DNA from: Mesorhizobium sp.
Lineage (GTDB): Bacteria; Pseudomonadota; Alphaproteobacteria; Rhizobiales; Rhizobiaceae
Length of the DNA: 32,573 nucleotides
NCBI GenBank assembly: GCA_022833215.1
Contig: JAIPUZ010000021.1
Coordinates: 1 to 32,573, forward strand
Direction of reading: 5' to 3'
Shown in pieces: positions 16,287 through 24,656 of this stretch. Positions within the stretch are counted from its first letter, which is position 1. The number at the start of each line of letters is the position of its first letter. The notes under the pieces are model-generated. The model saw nothing but the letters and a program-made list of their open reading frames with translations, searched no databases and was not told where the DNA came from. The translations under genes were made by a program, and so were the position numbers.

Positions 16287-17120
16287 ATGCCGATCAGGAC
16301 CACCGCCGTGCCGTGCGGAGAGACCGTGCCTGTCTTCGGGCTCGGCACCTGGACGATGGGCGAGCGCAAGGACAGCTTCGCCGAAGAGGTGGCGGCGCTG
16401 CGGCTCGGCCTCGATCTCGGGGCGACGCTGATCGATACGGCCGAGATGTATGCCGATGCCGAACTGGTGGTGGGCGAGGCGGTGAAGGGGCGGCGTGACG
16501 GGCTGTTCATCGTTTCCAAGGTGCTGCCCTCCAACGCCTCGCGCACCGGCACCGTGGCCGCCTGCGAGCGCAGCCTGAAGCGGCTCGGCACCGACCGCAT
16601 CGACCTCTATCTGCTGCACTGGCGCGGCGGCGTGCCGCTTGCCGAGACGGTCGAAGCCTTCGAGACGCTGAAGGCAGCCGGCAAGATCCGCCACTGGGGC
16701 GTCTCCAACTTCGACACCGACGACATGCAGGAGCTGTCCGCGCTGCCCGCCGGCAGGAACTGCCAGAGCAATCAGGTGCTCTATAATCTCTCGCGGCGCG
16801 GCATCGAGTTCGATCTGCTGCCGTGGAGCCGCGAGCGCTCCATGCCCGTCATGGCCTATTCGCCCATCGAGCAGGGCGCACTGGCGCAGGACAGCGCCAT
16901 CGGGACTGTCGCCGCCCGCCATGGCGCGACGCCCGCGCAGATCGCGCTGGCATGGGTGATGCGGGAGGACGGCGTCACCGCCATTCCCAAGGCGGTGCGG
17001 CCGGAGCATGTGCGCCAGAACATCGCCGCCGCGGAGATTTCGCTGACGCAGGACGATCTCGCGGCACTCGACCGCGCCTTCGCGCCGCCCTCGCGCAAGC
17101 GGCCCCTTGAGATGATCTGA
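16287..17120 (+). CDS. Aldo/keto reductase
   Basis: The 277-residue protein is a TIM-barrel aldo/keto reductase that reduces carbonyls with NADPH. The catalytic tetrad is present: Asp50 and Tyr55 ([12 protein letters not shown]), Lys78 (FIVSKVLP) and His111 ([10 protein letters not shown]). Cofactor-binding regions such as [19 protein letters not shown] and [14 protein letters not shown] follow. The ATG at 16287 is preceded by GGAGA; an in-frame ATG at 16269 would add six residues. It lies 70 bases downstream of the DUF305 gene in the same direction, so it may be part of the copper-induced transcript; its substrate is unknown. It converges with fdsD, 13 bases away. Confidence 0.9.
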   Translation: MPIRTTAVPCGETVPVFGLGTWTMGERKDSFAEEVAALRLGLDLGATLIDTAEMYADAELVVGEAVKGRRDGLFIVSKVLPSNASRTGTVAACERSLKRLGTDRIDLYLLHWRGGVPLAETVEAFETLKAAGKIRHWGVSNFDTDDMQELSALPAGRNCQSNQVLYNLSRRGIEFDLLPWSRERSMPVMAYSPIEQGALAQDSAIGTVAARHGATPAQIALAWVMREDGVTAIPKAVRPEHVRQNIAAAEISLTQDDLAALDRAFAPPSRKRPLEMI

Positions 17121-17133
17121 GCGGGGCTGGGGC

Positions 17134-17370
17134 TCAGCCCGGAACCGTCTGTGCCGGTGGCGGCGGGCGCACCTGAGCGGCCGCCTCGACGACGAGGGTA
17201 TCGAAGCCGGCATGGCCCGCCTCGATCATCTCGAAAAACTGGCGGCGCATGCGCGGCTCCCAGAACCTGTTGATGTGTTCGGCCACGCCGGCGACGCCCT
17301 CGTCATGCGGCTTGGAGTGGAAGAATTTTGCGATCTGGTTGGCCTGGTAGACGAGCTTGTCAGGCGACAT
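17134..17370 (-). CDS. fdsD: Formate dehydrogenase delta subunit
   Basis: The 78-residue protein matches the small delta subunit of NAD-dependent formate dehydrogenase: MSPDKLVYQANQIAKFFHSKP at the N terminus, then VAEHINRFWEPRMRRQFFEMI, and a Pro-rich tail. The subunit is needed for an active cytosolic Fds complex, probably in assembly. I chose the ATG at 17370, which has a GGAGG site 8 bases upstream; a GTG at 17379 would add three residues. Its start overlaps the end of fdhD by 11 bases, and it is the last gene of the fds operon. Confidence 0.9.
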   Translation of the reverse strand: MSPDKLVYQANQIAKFFHSKPHDEGVAGVAEHINRFWEPRMRRQFFEMIEAGHAGFDTLVVEAAAQVRPPPPAQTVPG

Positions 17371-18253
17371 GCCTGGCACCTCCGGATACGACGCGATCGG
17401 GATGGGTGAAAATGTCGAAATCGTCGCCGCGCACCAGCGCCACCAGCGTCACGCCGGCGGCTTGCGCCGTGCGGATGGCGAGCGCCGTCGGCGCCGAAAC
17501 GGCGATGATGAAAGGCGAACCTATGGAGGCGGTCTTCTGCACCATCTCCACCGATACGCGCGAGGTGACGACGACCGCACCGGCGGAGCCGGCAACCTGC
17601 TGCCGCGACAGGGCGCCGGCCAGCTTGTCCAGCGCATTGTGGCGGCCGACATCCTCGCGCACGGCCACGACGCCCTTGCCCGGCACATAGAAGCCGGCGG
17701 CATGAACCGCCCCGGTCTGGCGGTGCAGGGGCTGAAGCCCGGAAAGAAGACGGACCGAACGGGTGATATCGTCAGGCGTCAGATCCATCTTCGAGGCGCC
17801 GACAACATCCACGCTGCGCATCGCCTCCTCGATGGACTCGATGCCGCACAGGCCGCAGCCCACCGGGCCGGCAAGCCTGCGCCGCCGGGCCTCGAAGCGC
17901 CTGTTGGCGACGTCGTGCAGGCGAATCTGGATGTCGATGCCGGCTCCGAGGTCTTCCACCTCGACCGCTTCTATTTCGCCGGCCGAGGCGACGATGCCCT
18001 CGGTGATTGAAAAACCAAGGGCAAAATCCTCGAAATCCGCCGGGGAGGCCATCATCACCGCATGGGTGGTGCCAGCGTAGGAAAGCGCGATCGGCGTTTC
18101 CTCCGGCACCATGCGGTCGGCGGCCGAAACGCCATCGACCCGATGCGTGATACGCCTTGTGGCCGTCACGACAGGGCGCGGCGCACCTTCGGCGGCATCG
18201 GGGGAAAAGGCGGCGGAAAGCGTTGCGTCGGGACGGGTCATGGCGTCCATCAT
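17360..18253 (-). CDS. fdhD: Formate dehydrogenase accessory sulfurtransferase FdhD (FdsC)
   Basis: FdhD takes sulfur from a cysteine desulfurase and inserts it into the molybdenum cofactor of formate dehydrogenase. The protein shows the family's CGLCG motif (in VGCGLCGIES), the DFALGFSITEGIV stretch, and the C-terminal nucleotide-binding part REDVGRHNALDKL, VTSRVSVEMVQKTA and SAPTALAIRTA. In other fds operons the same gene is called fdsC. The start is uncertain: ATGs occur at 18253, 18250 and 18241, and a GTG at 18277 directly follows the fdsA stop; none has a strong ribosome site. It sits between fdsA and fdsD. Confidence 0.93.
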   Translation of the reverse strand: MMDAMTRPDATLSAAFSPDAAEGAPRPVVTATRRITHRVDGVSAADRMVPEETPIALSYAGTTHAVMMASPADFEDFALGFSITEGIVASAGEIEAVEVEDLGAGIDIQIRLHDVANRRFEARRRRLAGPVGCGLCGIESIEEAMRSVDVVGASKMDLTPDDITRSVRLLSGLQPLHRQTGAVHAAGFYVPGKGVVAVREDVGRHNALDKLAGALSRQQVAGSAGAVVVTSRVSVEMVQKTASIGSPFIIAVSAPTALAIRTAQAAGVTLVALVRGDDFDIFTHPDRVVSGGARHVA

Positions 18254-18277
18254 AGCATCAGCCGCCGCCCCGCGCAC

Positions 18278-21148
18278 TCACTCGGCCGCCAGCGGCGCGA
18301 TGCGCCGGCTGCGCCGCGCCTGTTCCTCATATTCCACCTGCCAGTCGCTCGGGCCGTTGGAGGGCGCGACCTGCACCGCGGTCACCTTGTATTCGGGGCA
18401 GTTGGTCGCCCAGTCCGAATAGTCGGTCGTCACCACATTGGCCTGCGTCAGCGGATGATGGAAGGTGGTGTAGACAACGCCCGGCGAGACGCGATCGGTG
18501 ATCAGGGCCCTCAGCGTCGTCTCGCCGGCGCGGCTGGCCACCCGCACCCAGTCGCCGGAGCGGATGCCGCGCTGCTCGGCATCGTGCGGGTGGATTTCCA
18601 GCCGGTCCTCGTCATGCCACACGACATTTTCGGTGCGGCGCGTCTGGGCGCCGACATTGTACTGGGACAGGATGCGCCCCGTGGTGAGCAGCAGCGGGAA
18701 GCGCGGGCCGGTCTTCTCGTCGGTCGCCACATATTCGGTGCGGATGAATCTGCCCTTGCCCCGCACGAAGCCGTCGACATGCATGATCGGCGTGCCCTCA
18801 GGCGCGCTGTCGTTGCAGGGCCACTGCACGGAGCCCATCTTCTCCAGCAATTCGTAGGACACATTGGCAAAGCTCGGCGTGGTGGCCGCGATCTCGTCCA
18901 TGATCTGCGAAGGGTGGGTATAGTTCCAGTCGAGGCCGAGCGCGCGCGCCAGTTCCTGCGTCGCCTCCCAGTCGGCATAGCGGGCCTTCGGCTCCATCAC
19001 CTTGCGCACGCGGTTGATGCGGCGCTCGGCGTTGGTGAAGGTGCCATCCTTCTCCAGGAAGGTCGATCCCGGCAGGAAGACATGGGCGTAATTGGCCGTT
19101 TCGTTCAGGAACAGGTCCTGCACCACCACGCATTCCATGGCGGCAAGGCCGGCAGCGACGTGATGGGTGTCGGGATCGGACTGGAGAATGTCCTCGCCCT
19201 GCACATAGAGCCCCCTGAAGCTGCCATCGACGGCGGCATCCAGCATGTTGGGGATACGCAGGCCCGGCTCGTTGTCGAGCTTCACTCCCCACAACTCCTC
19301 ATAGATGGCGCGTGTGGCGTCGCCGGAGATGTGGCGATACCCCGGCAACTCGTGCGGGAAGGAGCCCATGTCGCAGGAGCCCTGCACATTGTTCTGCCCG
19401 CGCAACGGGTTCACCCCGACTCCGCGGCGTCCGATATTGCCGGTGGCCATGGCCAGATTGGCGATGGCCATGACGGCGGTCGAGCCCTGGCTGTGTTCGG
19501 TGACGCCGAGGCCGTAGTAGATCGCGCCGTTGCCGCCGGTGGCGTAGAGGCGCGCGGCACCCCTGATGTCCTCAGCAGGCACGCCGATATAGGAAGACAC
19601 GACCTCGGGGCTGTTGGCCTCATCGGCGACGAAGCCCGCCCAGTCCTGGAAAGCGTCCCATTCGCAACGCTCGCGCACGAATTGTTCGTCCACCAGACCT
19701 TCGGTAACGATGACGTGGGCGAGCGTCGTGAGCAGCGCGACGTTGGTGCCGGGCCTGAGCGCAAGATGATAGTCCGCCTTCACATGCGGGCTGCGGACCA
19801 GATCGGTACGGCGCGGATCGATGACGATCAGCCGCGCGCCTTCGCGCAGGCGCTGCTTCATGCGCGAGCCGAACACCGGATGCGCGTCGGTCGGATTGGC
19901 GCCGATGACGACGATGACGTCGCTTTCCTCGACCGAATCGAAGTCCTGCGTGCCGGCCGAGGTGCCGTAGGACTGCCCCAGCCCATAGCCGGTTGGCGAA
20001 TGGCAGACGCGGGCGCAGGTGTCGACATTGTTGTTGCCGAAGCCCTGCCGCACCAGCTTCTGGACGAGATAGGTCTCCTCGTTGGTGCAGCGTGAGGATG
20101 TGATGCCGCCGACGGCGGTGCGTCCGTACTGGTGCTGGATGCGGCGGAACTCGCTGGCGGTATGGGCGAGCGCCTCCTCCCACGACACCTCGCGCCACGG
20201 ATCGGAAATCTTCTCGCGGATCATGGGCTTGAGGATGCGGTCCCGGTGCGTGGCATAGCCATAGGCGAAACGGCCCTTGACGCAGCTGTGGCCGTGATTG
20301 GCGTCGCCGCCCTTGTAGGGCATCATGCGCAGCACCTCGTCGCCCTTCATCTCGGCCTTGAACGAGCAGCCGACGCCGCAATAGGCGCAGGTGGTGACCA
20401 CCGAGCGCTCCGGCATGCCATGCTCCAGCACCGTCTTTTCGCGCAACGCGTCGGTCGGGCAGGCCTGCACGCAGGCGCCGCAGGACACGCATTCGGATTC
20501 GACGAAATTCTCGCTCATGCCGGCCACGATGCGGGATTCGAAGCCTCTGCCCTCGATGGTCAGCGCGAAGGTGCCCTGCACGTCCTCGCAGGCGCGCACG
20601 CAGCGCGAGCACACGATGCATTGCGAGGCGTCATAGGTGAAATAGGGGTTGGATTCGTCGCGGACCAGATAGTCGATATTGAGCGAGCCGTTGCCCGGCG
20701 CGACATGGTTGCGGCCATCCAGCCCGTAGCGGTTCTCTTCCAGCCCGACCTCGGTGGCCACCTTGTCGAACTCGCTGAGGCCAGTGCCGCGTTCCTCGTT
20801 CCAGCCGCTCGGGTGATCGGAAACGTAGAGCTCCATCACGCCCTTGCGGATGGCGTCGAGCCGCTCGGTGCGTGTGTGAACGACCATGCCTTCGCTGACC
20901 GGCGTGGTGCAGGAGGCGGGCGTTCCGTTGCGGCCCTCGATCTCCACCAGGCAGATGCGGCAGGAGCCGAAGGAATCGAGCATGTCCGTTGCGCACAGCT
21001 TCGGTATTTCCACGCCTGCCTCCATCGAGGCGCGCATGATCGAGGTGCCTTCCGGCACGGTGACCGGCTTGCCGTCGACAATCAGCGTGACCTGCTTTTC
21101 GGCCTGGGATTCAGGCGTGCCATAATCGACTTCGTGGATCAGGCCCAT
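18278..21148 (-). CDS. fdsA: NAD-dependent formate dehydrogenase alpha subunit (Mo-bisMGD)
   Basis: The 956-residue catalytic subunit oxidises formate to CO2. It begins with a [2Fe-2S] ferredoxin domain (CATDMLDSFGSCRICLVEIEG), then a His-Cys cluster segment, a two-cluster ferredoxin domain (CIVCSRCVRACEDVQGT and CVSCGACVQACPTDAL), the CAYCGVGCSF cluster of the molybdopterin domain, and the bisMGD-binding domains. The molybdenum ligand is Cys382 in CARVCHSPTGYG, next to a conserved His. The C-terminal domain ends with GDWVRVASRAGETTLRALITDRVSPGVVYTTFHHP. Length and motifs match FdsA of Rhodobacter and Cupriavidus. It is 41 bases downstream of the DUF4287 gene and abuts fdhD. Confidence 0.97.
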   Translation of the reverse strand: MGLIHEVDYGTPESQAEKQVTLIVDGKPVTVPEGTSIMRASMEAGVEIPKLCATDMLDSFGSCRICLVEIEGRNGTPASCTTPVSEGMVVHTRTERLDAIRKGVMELYVSDHPSGWNEERGTGLSEFDKVATEVGLEENRYGLDGRNHVAPGNGSLNIDYLVRDESNPYFTYDASQCIVCSRCVRACEDVQGTFALTIEGRGFESRIVAGMSENFVESECVSCGACVQACPTDALREKTVLEHGMPERSVVTTCAYCGVGCSFKAEMKGDEVLRMMPYKGGDANHGHSCVKGRFAYGYATHRDRILKPMIREKISDPWREVSWEEALAHTASEFRRIQHQYGRTAVGGITSSRCTNEETYLVQKLVRQGFGNNNVDTCARVCHSPTGYGLGQSYGTSAGTQDFDSVEESDVIVVIGANPTDAHPVFGSRMKQRLREGARLIVIDPRRTDLVRSPHVKADYHLALRPGTNVALLTTLAHVIVTEGLVDEQFVRERCEWDAFQDWAGFVADEANSPEVVSSYIGVPAEDIRGAARLYATGGNGAIYYGLGVTEHSQGSTAVMAIANLAMATGNIGRRGVGVNPLRGQNNVQGSCDMGSFPHELPGYRHISGDATRAIYEELWGVKLDNEPGLRIPNMLDAAVDGSFRGLYVQGEDILQSDPDTHHVAAGLAAMECVVVQDLFLNETANYAHVFLPGSTFLEKDGTFTNAERRINRVRKVMEPKARYADWEATQELARALGLDWNYTHPSQIMDEIAATTPSFANVSYELLEKMGSVQWPCNDSAPEGTPIMHVDGFVRGKGRFIRTEYVATDEKTGPRFPLLLTTGRILSQYNVGAQTRRTENVVWHDEDRLEIHPHDAEQRGIRSGDWVRVASRAGETTLRALITDRVSPGVVYTTFHHPLTQANVVTTDYSDWATNCPEYKVTAVQVAPSNGPSDWQVEYEEQARRSRRIAPLAAE

Positions 21149-21189
21149 TTTGAAACTCCCTTTGAAGGCAGCGCGATACCGACGCCGCC

Positions 21190-21411
21190 TCAGTCGTTCC
21201 CATTACGCTTTGCAAGTGTATCCGCGACGAGTGCATTGGCGTGGCCATGACCAAGGCCATGCGTTTCCTTAAGCCATGCAACAAGCTCCATGTGCTTCTT
21301 GCCGCTCTGGCTTTCGAGAAGGTCTTTCCAGTGCTGTATCGGCTTGCCGTACTTCTTCTCGATCGAAGGAAAGTAAGATGCCGGTCCCTTGATTTTTTCC
21401 TGCCCGCTCAT
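21190..21411 (-). CDS. Small DUF4287 protein inside the fds operon
   Basis: This 73-residue protein has the DUF4287 pattern: KGPASYFPSIEKKYGKPIQHWKDLLES, then KKHMELVAWLKETHGLGHGHANALVADTLAK. It has no signal peptide, membrane segment or cysteine, so it is probably a small soluble cytosolic protein. Its function is unknown. Its ATG (21409-21411) overlaps the fdsB stop in an ATGA arrangement, and fdsA follows 41 bases after its stop, so it should be made with the Fds subunits. By hand count its GC is about 53%, well below the flanking fds genes (one 60-base line of fdsB is 75%). This suggests it entered the operon separately or is under different codon pressure. A role in Fds assembly is possible but unsupported. 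Confidence 0.85.
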   Translation of the reverse strand: MSGQEKIKGPASYFPSIEKKYGKPIQHWKDLLESQSGKKHMELVAWLKETHGLGHGHANALVADTLAKRNGND

Positions 21412-22964
21412 TCCGCAGCCTCCCGCATTGGTGCCGGCTTGAAGTCTTCGGGGAAATGCGTCAGCGCGCTCATCACCGGATAGGGCGTGAAACCGCCCAG
21501 CGCGCACAGCGAACCGAACTTCATGGTGTTGCACAGGTCGGAAACCAGCTCGATCTGGCTGTCGGGTGCGATGCCGGCGGCCAGCCTGTCCAGCACCTCG
21601 ACGCCGCGTGTCGAGCCGACGCGGCAGGGCGTGCACTTGCCGCAGCTTTCGATGGCGCAGAACGCAAAAGCAAAGCGCGCCTGCTTCAGCATGTCGGCGC
21701 TGTCGTCGAAAACGACGATGCCGGCATGGCCGATCAGCCCGTCCTTTGCGGCAAATGCCTCGTAATCGAAAGGCGTGTCGAAAAGCGCGCGCGGGAAATA
21801 GGCCCCGAGCGGACCGCCAACCTGTACCGCCTTGACCGGACGCCCGGTGGCCGTGCCGCCGCCGATGTCGTCGACGATTTCGCCGAGCGTCAGCCCGAAT
21901 GCGGTCTCGAACAGGCCGGGATATTTGATGTTGCCGGCAATCTGGATGGGAATCGTGCCGCGCGAGCGGCCCATGCCGAAATCCCTGTAGAAGGCAGCGC
22001 CCTTGTCCATGATGACCGGCACGGAGGCGAGGCTGATGACGTTGTTGATCACCGTCGGCCTGCCGAACAGACCCTTGTGGGCCGGCAGCGGGGGCTTGGC
22101 CCGCACCATGCCGCGCTTGCCTTCGAGGCTGTCGAGCAGCGCCGTCTCCTCGCCGCAGACATAGGCCCCCGCACCCTCGCGCACTTCCATGTCGAAGGCG
22201 CGGCCGGAGCCCAGCACATCCGGTCCCAGAATTTTCGCGCGGCGCGCGATCTCCACCGCCCGGCGCATCGCGGCAATGGCATGCGGATATTCGGAACGGG
22301 TGTAGAGGAAGCCCTTCGTGGCTCCGGTGGCGAGGCCGGCGATGGCCATGCCCTCGACCAGAACGAAGGGATCGCCCTCCATGATCATGCGGTCGGCGAA
22401 GGTGCCGGAATCGCCCTCGTCGGCGTTGCAGACGATGTATTTTTGCACATCGCCCGTATCGAGCACCGTCTTCCACTTGATGCCGGTGGGAAAGCCGGCG
22501 CCGCCGCGCCCGCGCAGGCCCGATTCCGTGACCTCGGCCACGATCTCGGCCGGCGCCATCGACGCTGCCCTGCGCAGTCCGGCAAGGCCGCCATGGCGCT
22601 CGTAGTCCTCCAGCGAGAACGGATCGGTGACGCCGCAGCGGGCGAAGGTGAGGCGGGTTTGACGGGCGATGAAGGGAATCTCTTCCGGATCGCCCAGCGC
22701 CAGTTCATGGGCGCCGCCGGACAGGAAGCCGGCATCGAACAGGCTGCGAACCTGCGACGCCCTTACCGGACCGTAGGCGACGCGGCCCGCTTGCGTCTCG
22801 ACCTCGACCATAGGCTCGAGGAAATAGGCCCCGCGCGATCCGTTGCGGACGATGCCGGCCTCGATGCCGCGTGCCTTCAGTTCGGCGGCAATGGCAGCAG
22901 CAACCTTGTCCGCGCCAAGCGCCAGCGCGCCGGAATCACCGGGTATGTAGATGACCGGCGTCAT
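21408..22964 (-). CDS. fdsB: NAD-dependent formate dehydrogenase beta subunit (FMN, NADH site)
   Basis: The 518-residue protein is the NuoF-like diaphorase subunit that passes electrons to NAD+. It has an N-terminal thioredoxin-like ferredoxin region (about 1-110) and a NuoF core with the glycine-rich NAD site GRGGAGFPTGIKW, the FMN region YIVCNADEGDSGTFADR and GAGAYVCGEETALL, and the [4Fe-4S] ligands Cys441, Cys444, Cys447 (SCGKCTPCR) and Cys478 (LCNTMKFG). The true start is the ATG at 22964, overlapping the fdsG stop by four bases (ATGA); the frame is open further upstream, but that part belongs to another frame of fdsG. It overlaps the DUF4287 gene in the same way at its 3' end. Confidence 0.96.
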   Translation of the reverse strand: MTPVIYIPGDSGALALGADKVAAAIAAELKARGIEAGIVRNGSRGAYFLEPMVEVETQAGRVAYGPVRASQVRSLFDAGFLSGGAHELALGDPEEIPFIARQTRLTFARCGVTDPFSLEDYERHGGLAGLRRAASMAPAEIVAEVTESGLRGRGGAGFPTGIKWKTVLDTGDVQKYIVCNADEGDSGTFADRMIMEGDPFVLVEGMAIAGLATGATKGFLYTRSEYPHAIAAMRRAVEIARRAKILGPDVLGSGRAFDMEVREGAGAYVCGEETALLDSLEGKRGMVRAKPPLPAHKGLFGRPTVINNVISLASVPVIMDKGAAFYRDFGMGRSRGTIPIQIAGNIKYPGLFETAFGLTLGEIVDDIGGGTATGRPVKAVQVGGPLGAYFPRALFDTPFDYEAFAAKDGLIGHAGIVVFDDSADMLKQARFAFAFCAIESCGKCTPCRVGSTRGVEVLDRLAAGIAPDSQIELVSDLCNTMKFGSLCALGGFTPYPVMSALTHFPEDFKPAPMREAAE

Positions 22965-23440
22965 GCGCGCACCTCCGCGACGATCTCGTCGACCTTGTCG
23001 GCATCGATCCGGCCGATGACCTCGCCATCGAGCATGGCGGCTGGCGAACAGGCGCACATGCCGAGGCAGTACACCGGTTCCAGCGTCACCCGCCCGTCCG
23101 GCGTGGTCTGGTGGAAATCGATGCCGAGCGCCTGCCTGAGACGCGCCGCAACGTCGTCGGAGCCCATGGACTGGCAGGATTCCGCCTGACAGACTTTCAG
23201 CACGTGGCGGCCGGCCGGTTCCTTGCGGTAGTCGTGATAGAAGGAGACGACGCCATAGACCTCGGCGCGCGACAGGTTGAGGCCGCTGGCGATGACCGGC
23301 AGGGCGTCCTGCGGCACATAGCCGAATTCCTTCTGCACCTCGTGCAGGATGGGCAGAAGCGGCCCCTCCATGCCCTTCATGCCGTCGACGATCGACGCCA
23401 CCTGCGCCTCGATCCCGGTACCTGCGCTCTGCATGACCAT
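22961..23440 (-). CDS. fdsG: NAD-dependent formate dehydrogenase gamma subunit ([2Fe-2S])
   Basis: The 159-residue protein is the NuoE-like subunit with a thioredoxin-fold [2Fe-2S] domain. The ligands are Cys84, Cys89 (VCQAESC) and Cys125, Cys129 (YCLGMC), in the usual C-x4-C...C-x3-C pattern. An N-terminal helical part (LLPILHEVQKEFGYVPQDALPVIASGLNLSRAEVYGVVSFYHD) is typical of the family. I chose the ATG at 23440 because an AGGGAGG ribosome site lies 7 bases upstream; another ATG follows at 23434, and the frame is open to 23512 without a good site. It is the first gene of the operon and is preceded by 140 bases with two long inverted repeats. Confidence 0.95.
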   Translation of the reverse strand: MVMQSAGTGIEAQVASIVDGMKGMEGPLLPILHEVQKEFGYVPQDALPVIASGLNLSRAEVYGVVSFYHDYRKEPAGRHVLKVCQAESCQSMGSDDVAARLRQALGIDFHQTTPDGRVTLEPVYCLGMCACSPAAMLDGEVIGRIDADKVDEIVAEVRA

Positions 23441-23474
23441 GCAGCGCCCTCCCTGAGCAAACGCGATCTCTCGC

Positions 23475-23507
23475 CAGAGCGTTATGCAACCAGAGAATAA
23501 CGCTCTG
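23475..23507. promoter_or_regulatory. Perfect 11-bp inverted repeat upstream of fdsG (proximal dyad)
   Basis: CAGAGCGTTAT (23475-23485) and ATAACGCTCTG (23497-23507) are perfect inverses separated by 11 bases, so the arm centres are 22 bases (about two helical turns) apart. It lies 35-67 bases upstream of the fdsG start, in a promoter position. This geometry fits a dimer-binding operator better than a terminator, and no T-run follows on either strand. Confidence 0.65.
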
Positions 23508-23526
23508 ATCAATAAAGCGCTTTCGT

Positions 23527-23553
23527 GGATCGATAGATATCTTCTATCGATCC
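23527..23553. promoter_or_regulatory. Perfect 11-bp inverted repeat upstream of fdsG (distal dyad, LysR-like)
   Basis: GGATCGATAGA (23527-23537) and TCTATCGATCC (23543-23553) are perfect inverses with a 5-base centre. The middle contains AT-AGATATCTTCT-AT, a T-N11-A motif inside a dyad, the form of many LysR-type binding boxes. It is 87 bases upstream of the fdsG start and 28 bases after the stop of the LysR gene. The neighbouring LysR protein is the obvious candidate binder; this is inference. Confidence 0.6.
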
Positions 23554-23580
23554 GGCGACATCTCCATGTTTACTACGGTG

Positions 23581-24474
23581 TCAGGTCCTGAAATCTCTCG
23601 CCAGCGTCATCGCCTCGTCCAGAAGCGCCGAGACCAGCGGCGTGTGCGGCATGTGCGGGCCGGCGACCAGCCCCACCGTGTGGCTGGCATCGGGTTCGAC
23701 GATGGGAATGGCCCGGACCGGATCGGCGAAGCCGAAGGTTTCGGTCAGGGTGAGCGGCATGATCGATGACCATTTGCCGGTGCGGATATGCGAGAACAGC
23801 ACGATCATGGAGTTGCTCTCCAGCGTCGGGCGCATCTGCACGCCCGCTTCGGCCAGATGCTGGTCGATGATGCGCCGGTTCTGCATGTCGGGCGTCAGCA
23901 GGCACAATGGCAGCCGGCTCACCTCCTCCCACGTCACCTTGTCACGCCCGGCCAGCGGATTGCCGCTGGAGGTGATGAGCTGATAGCGCTCGTGATAGAG
24001 CGGCACGCTGGTCACCCGCCCGAGCGGCTCGTTGTCGAGATAGGTGATGCCGGCGTCGATCTCGAAATTTCCGAGCAGCGACAGGATTTCGATCGAGGTG
24101 CGCGACAGGATCGAGAAGGTCACGCCGGGATGCTTCTCGCGGAACGGCGTGGTCAGGCGCGGCATCATCGCCAGCGCGGTCGGGATGGCGGCGATGCGGA
24201 TGCGGCCCGACAGGCCGTGGCGGGCGGCGCGCATTTCCTCGCGCATCGCATGCGCATCGCCGACGATGCGCCGGGCCCAGCCAAGCACCTGCTCGCCCTC
24301 GGGCGTCAGGCCCTGAAAGCGCGAGCCGCGCTTGACCAGCATCACGCCGAGCTGGTCTTCCAGCTGCTTGATCGCGGCCGAAAGCGTGGGCTGCGTGATG
24401 CCGCACACCTCGGCCGCACGGCCGAAATGCTCCTCCCGGGCAAGGGCGATGAAGAATTCCAGCTTGTCGATCAT
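23581..24474 (-). CDS. LysR-family regulator, probable regulator of the fds operon
   Basis: The 297-residue protein has the LysR winged helix at residues 1-60 (MIDKLEFFIALAREEHFGRAAEVCGITQPTLSAAIKQLEDQLG) and a substrate-binding effector domain from about 90 (GRIRIAAIPTALAMMPRLTTPFREKHPGVTFSILSRTS). Such regulators bind T-N11-A dyads as tetramers and respond to a small ligand. It lies directly upstream of fdsG in the same direction, with the two dyads in between, and LysR genes next to fds operons are known in other bacteria (FdsR). The ATG at 24474 matches the family start; the longer open frame to 24579 lacks support. The DUF47 gene diverges from it across 182 bases. Confidence 0.88.
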   Translation of the reverse strand: MIDKLEFFIALAREEHFGRAAEVCGITQPTLSAAIKQLEDQLGVMLVKRGSRFQGLTPEGEQVLGWARRIVGDAHAMREEMRAARHGLSGRIRIAAIPTALAMMPRLTTPFREKHPGVTFSILSRTSIEILSLLGNFEIDAGITYLDNEPLGRVTSVPLYHERYQLITSSGNPLAGRDKVTWEEVSRLPLCLLTPDMQNRRIIDQHLAEAGVQMRPTLESNSMIVLFSHIRTGKWSSIMPLTLTETFGFADPVRAIPIVEPDASHTVGLVAGPHMPHTPLVSALLDEAMTLARDFRT

Positions 24475-24656
24475 CCGGTCCGAAACCTGTGTGGGCAATT
24501 CCGTGCCTAAGGTCGGAGAAATCGCCGCACCGCGCAAGCCACGCCGTAAAACTGCCGAAAATGCGGTCTGCTTCCACATTTTTCAGCCGACTACATGTTT
24601 GCAGCGAACGAAACCGGCGCTAAGGGGAAGCATCGGTAACCGACGAAAGATCCGAC

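Noticed and set aside
18062-20095. Long + strand open frame (677 codons) opposite fdsA and fdhD
   Set aside because: Shadow of fdsA and fdhD; the repeated His/Gly/Val-rich sequence reflects the codon pattern of the other strand.
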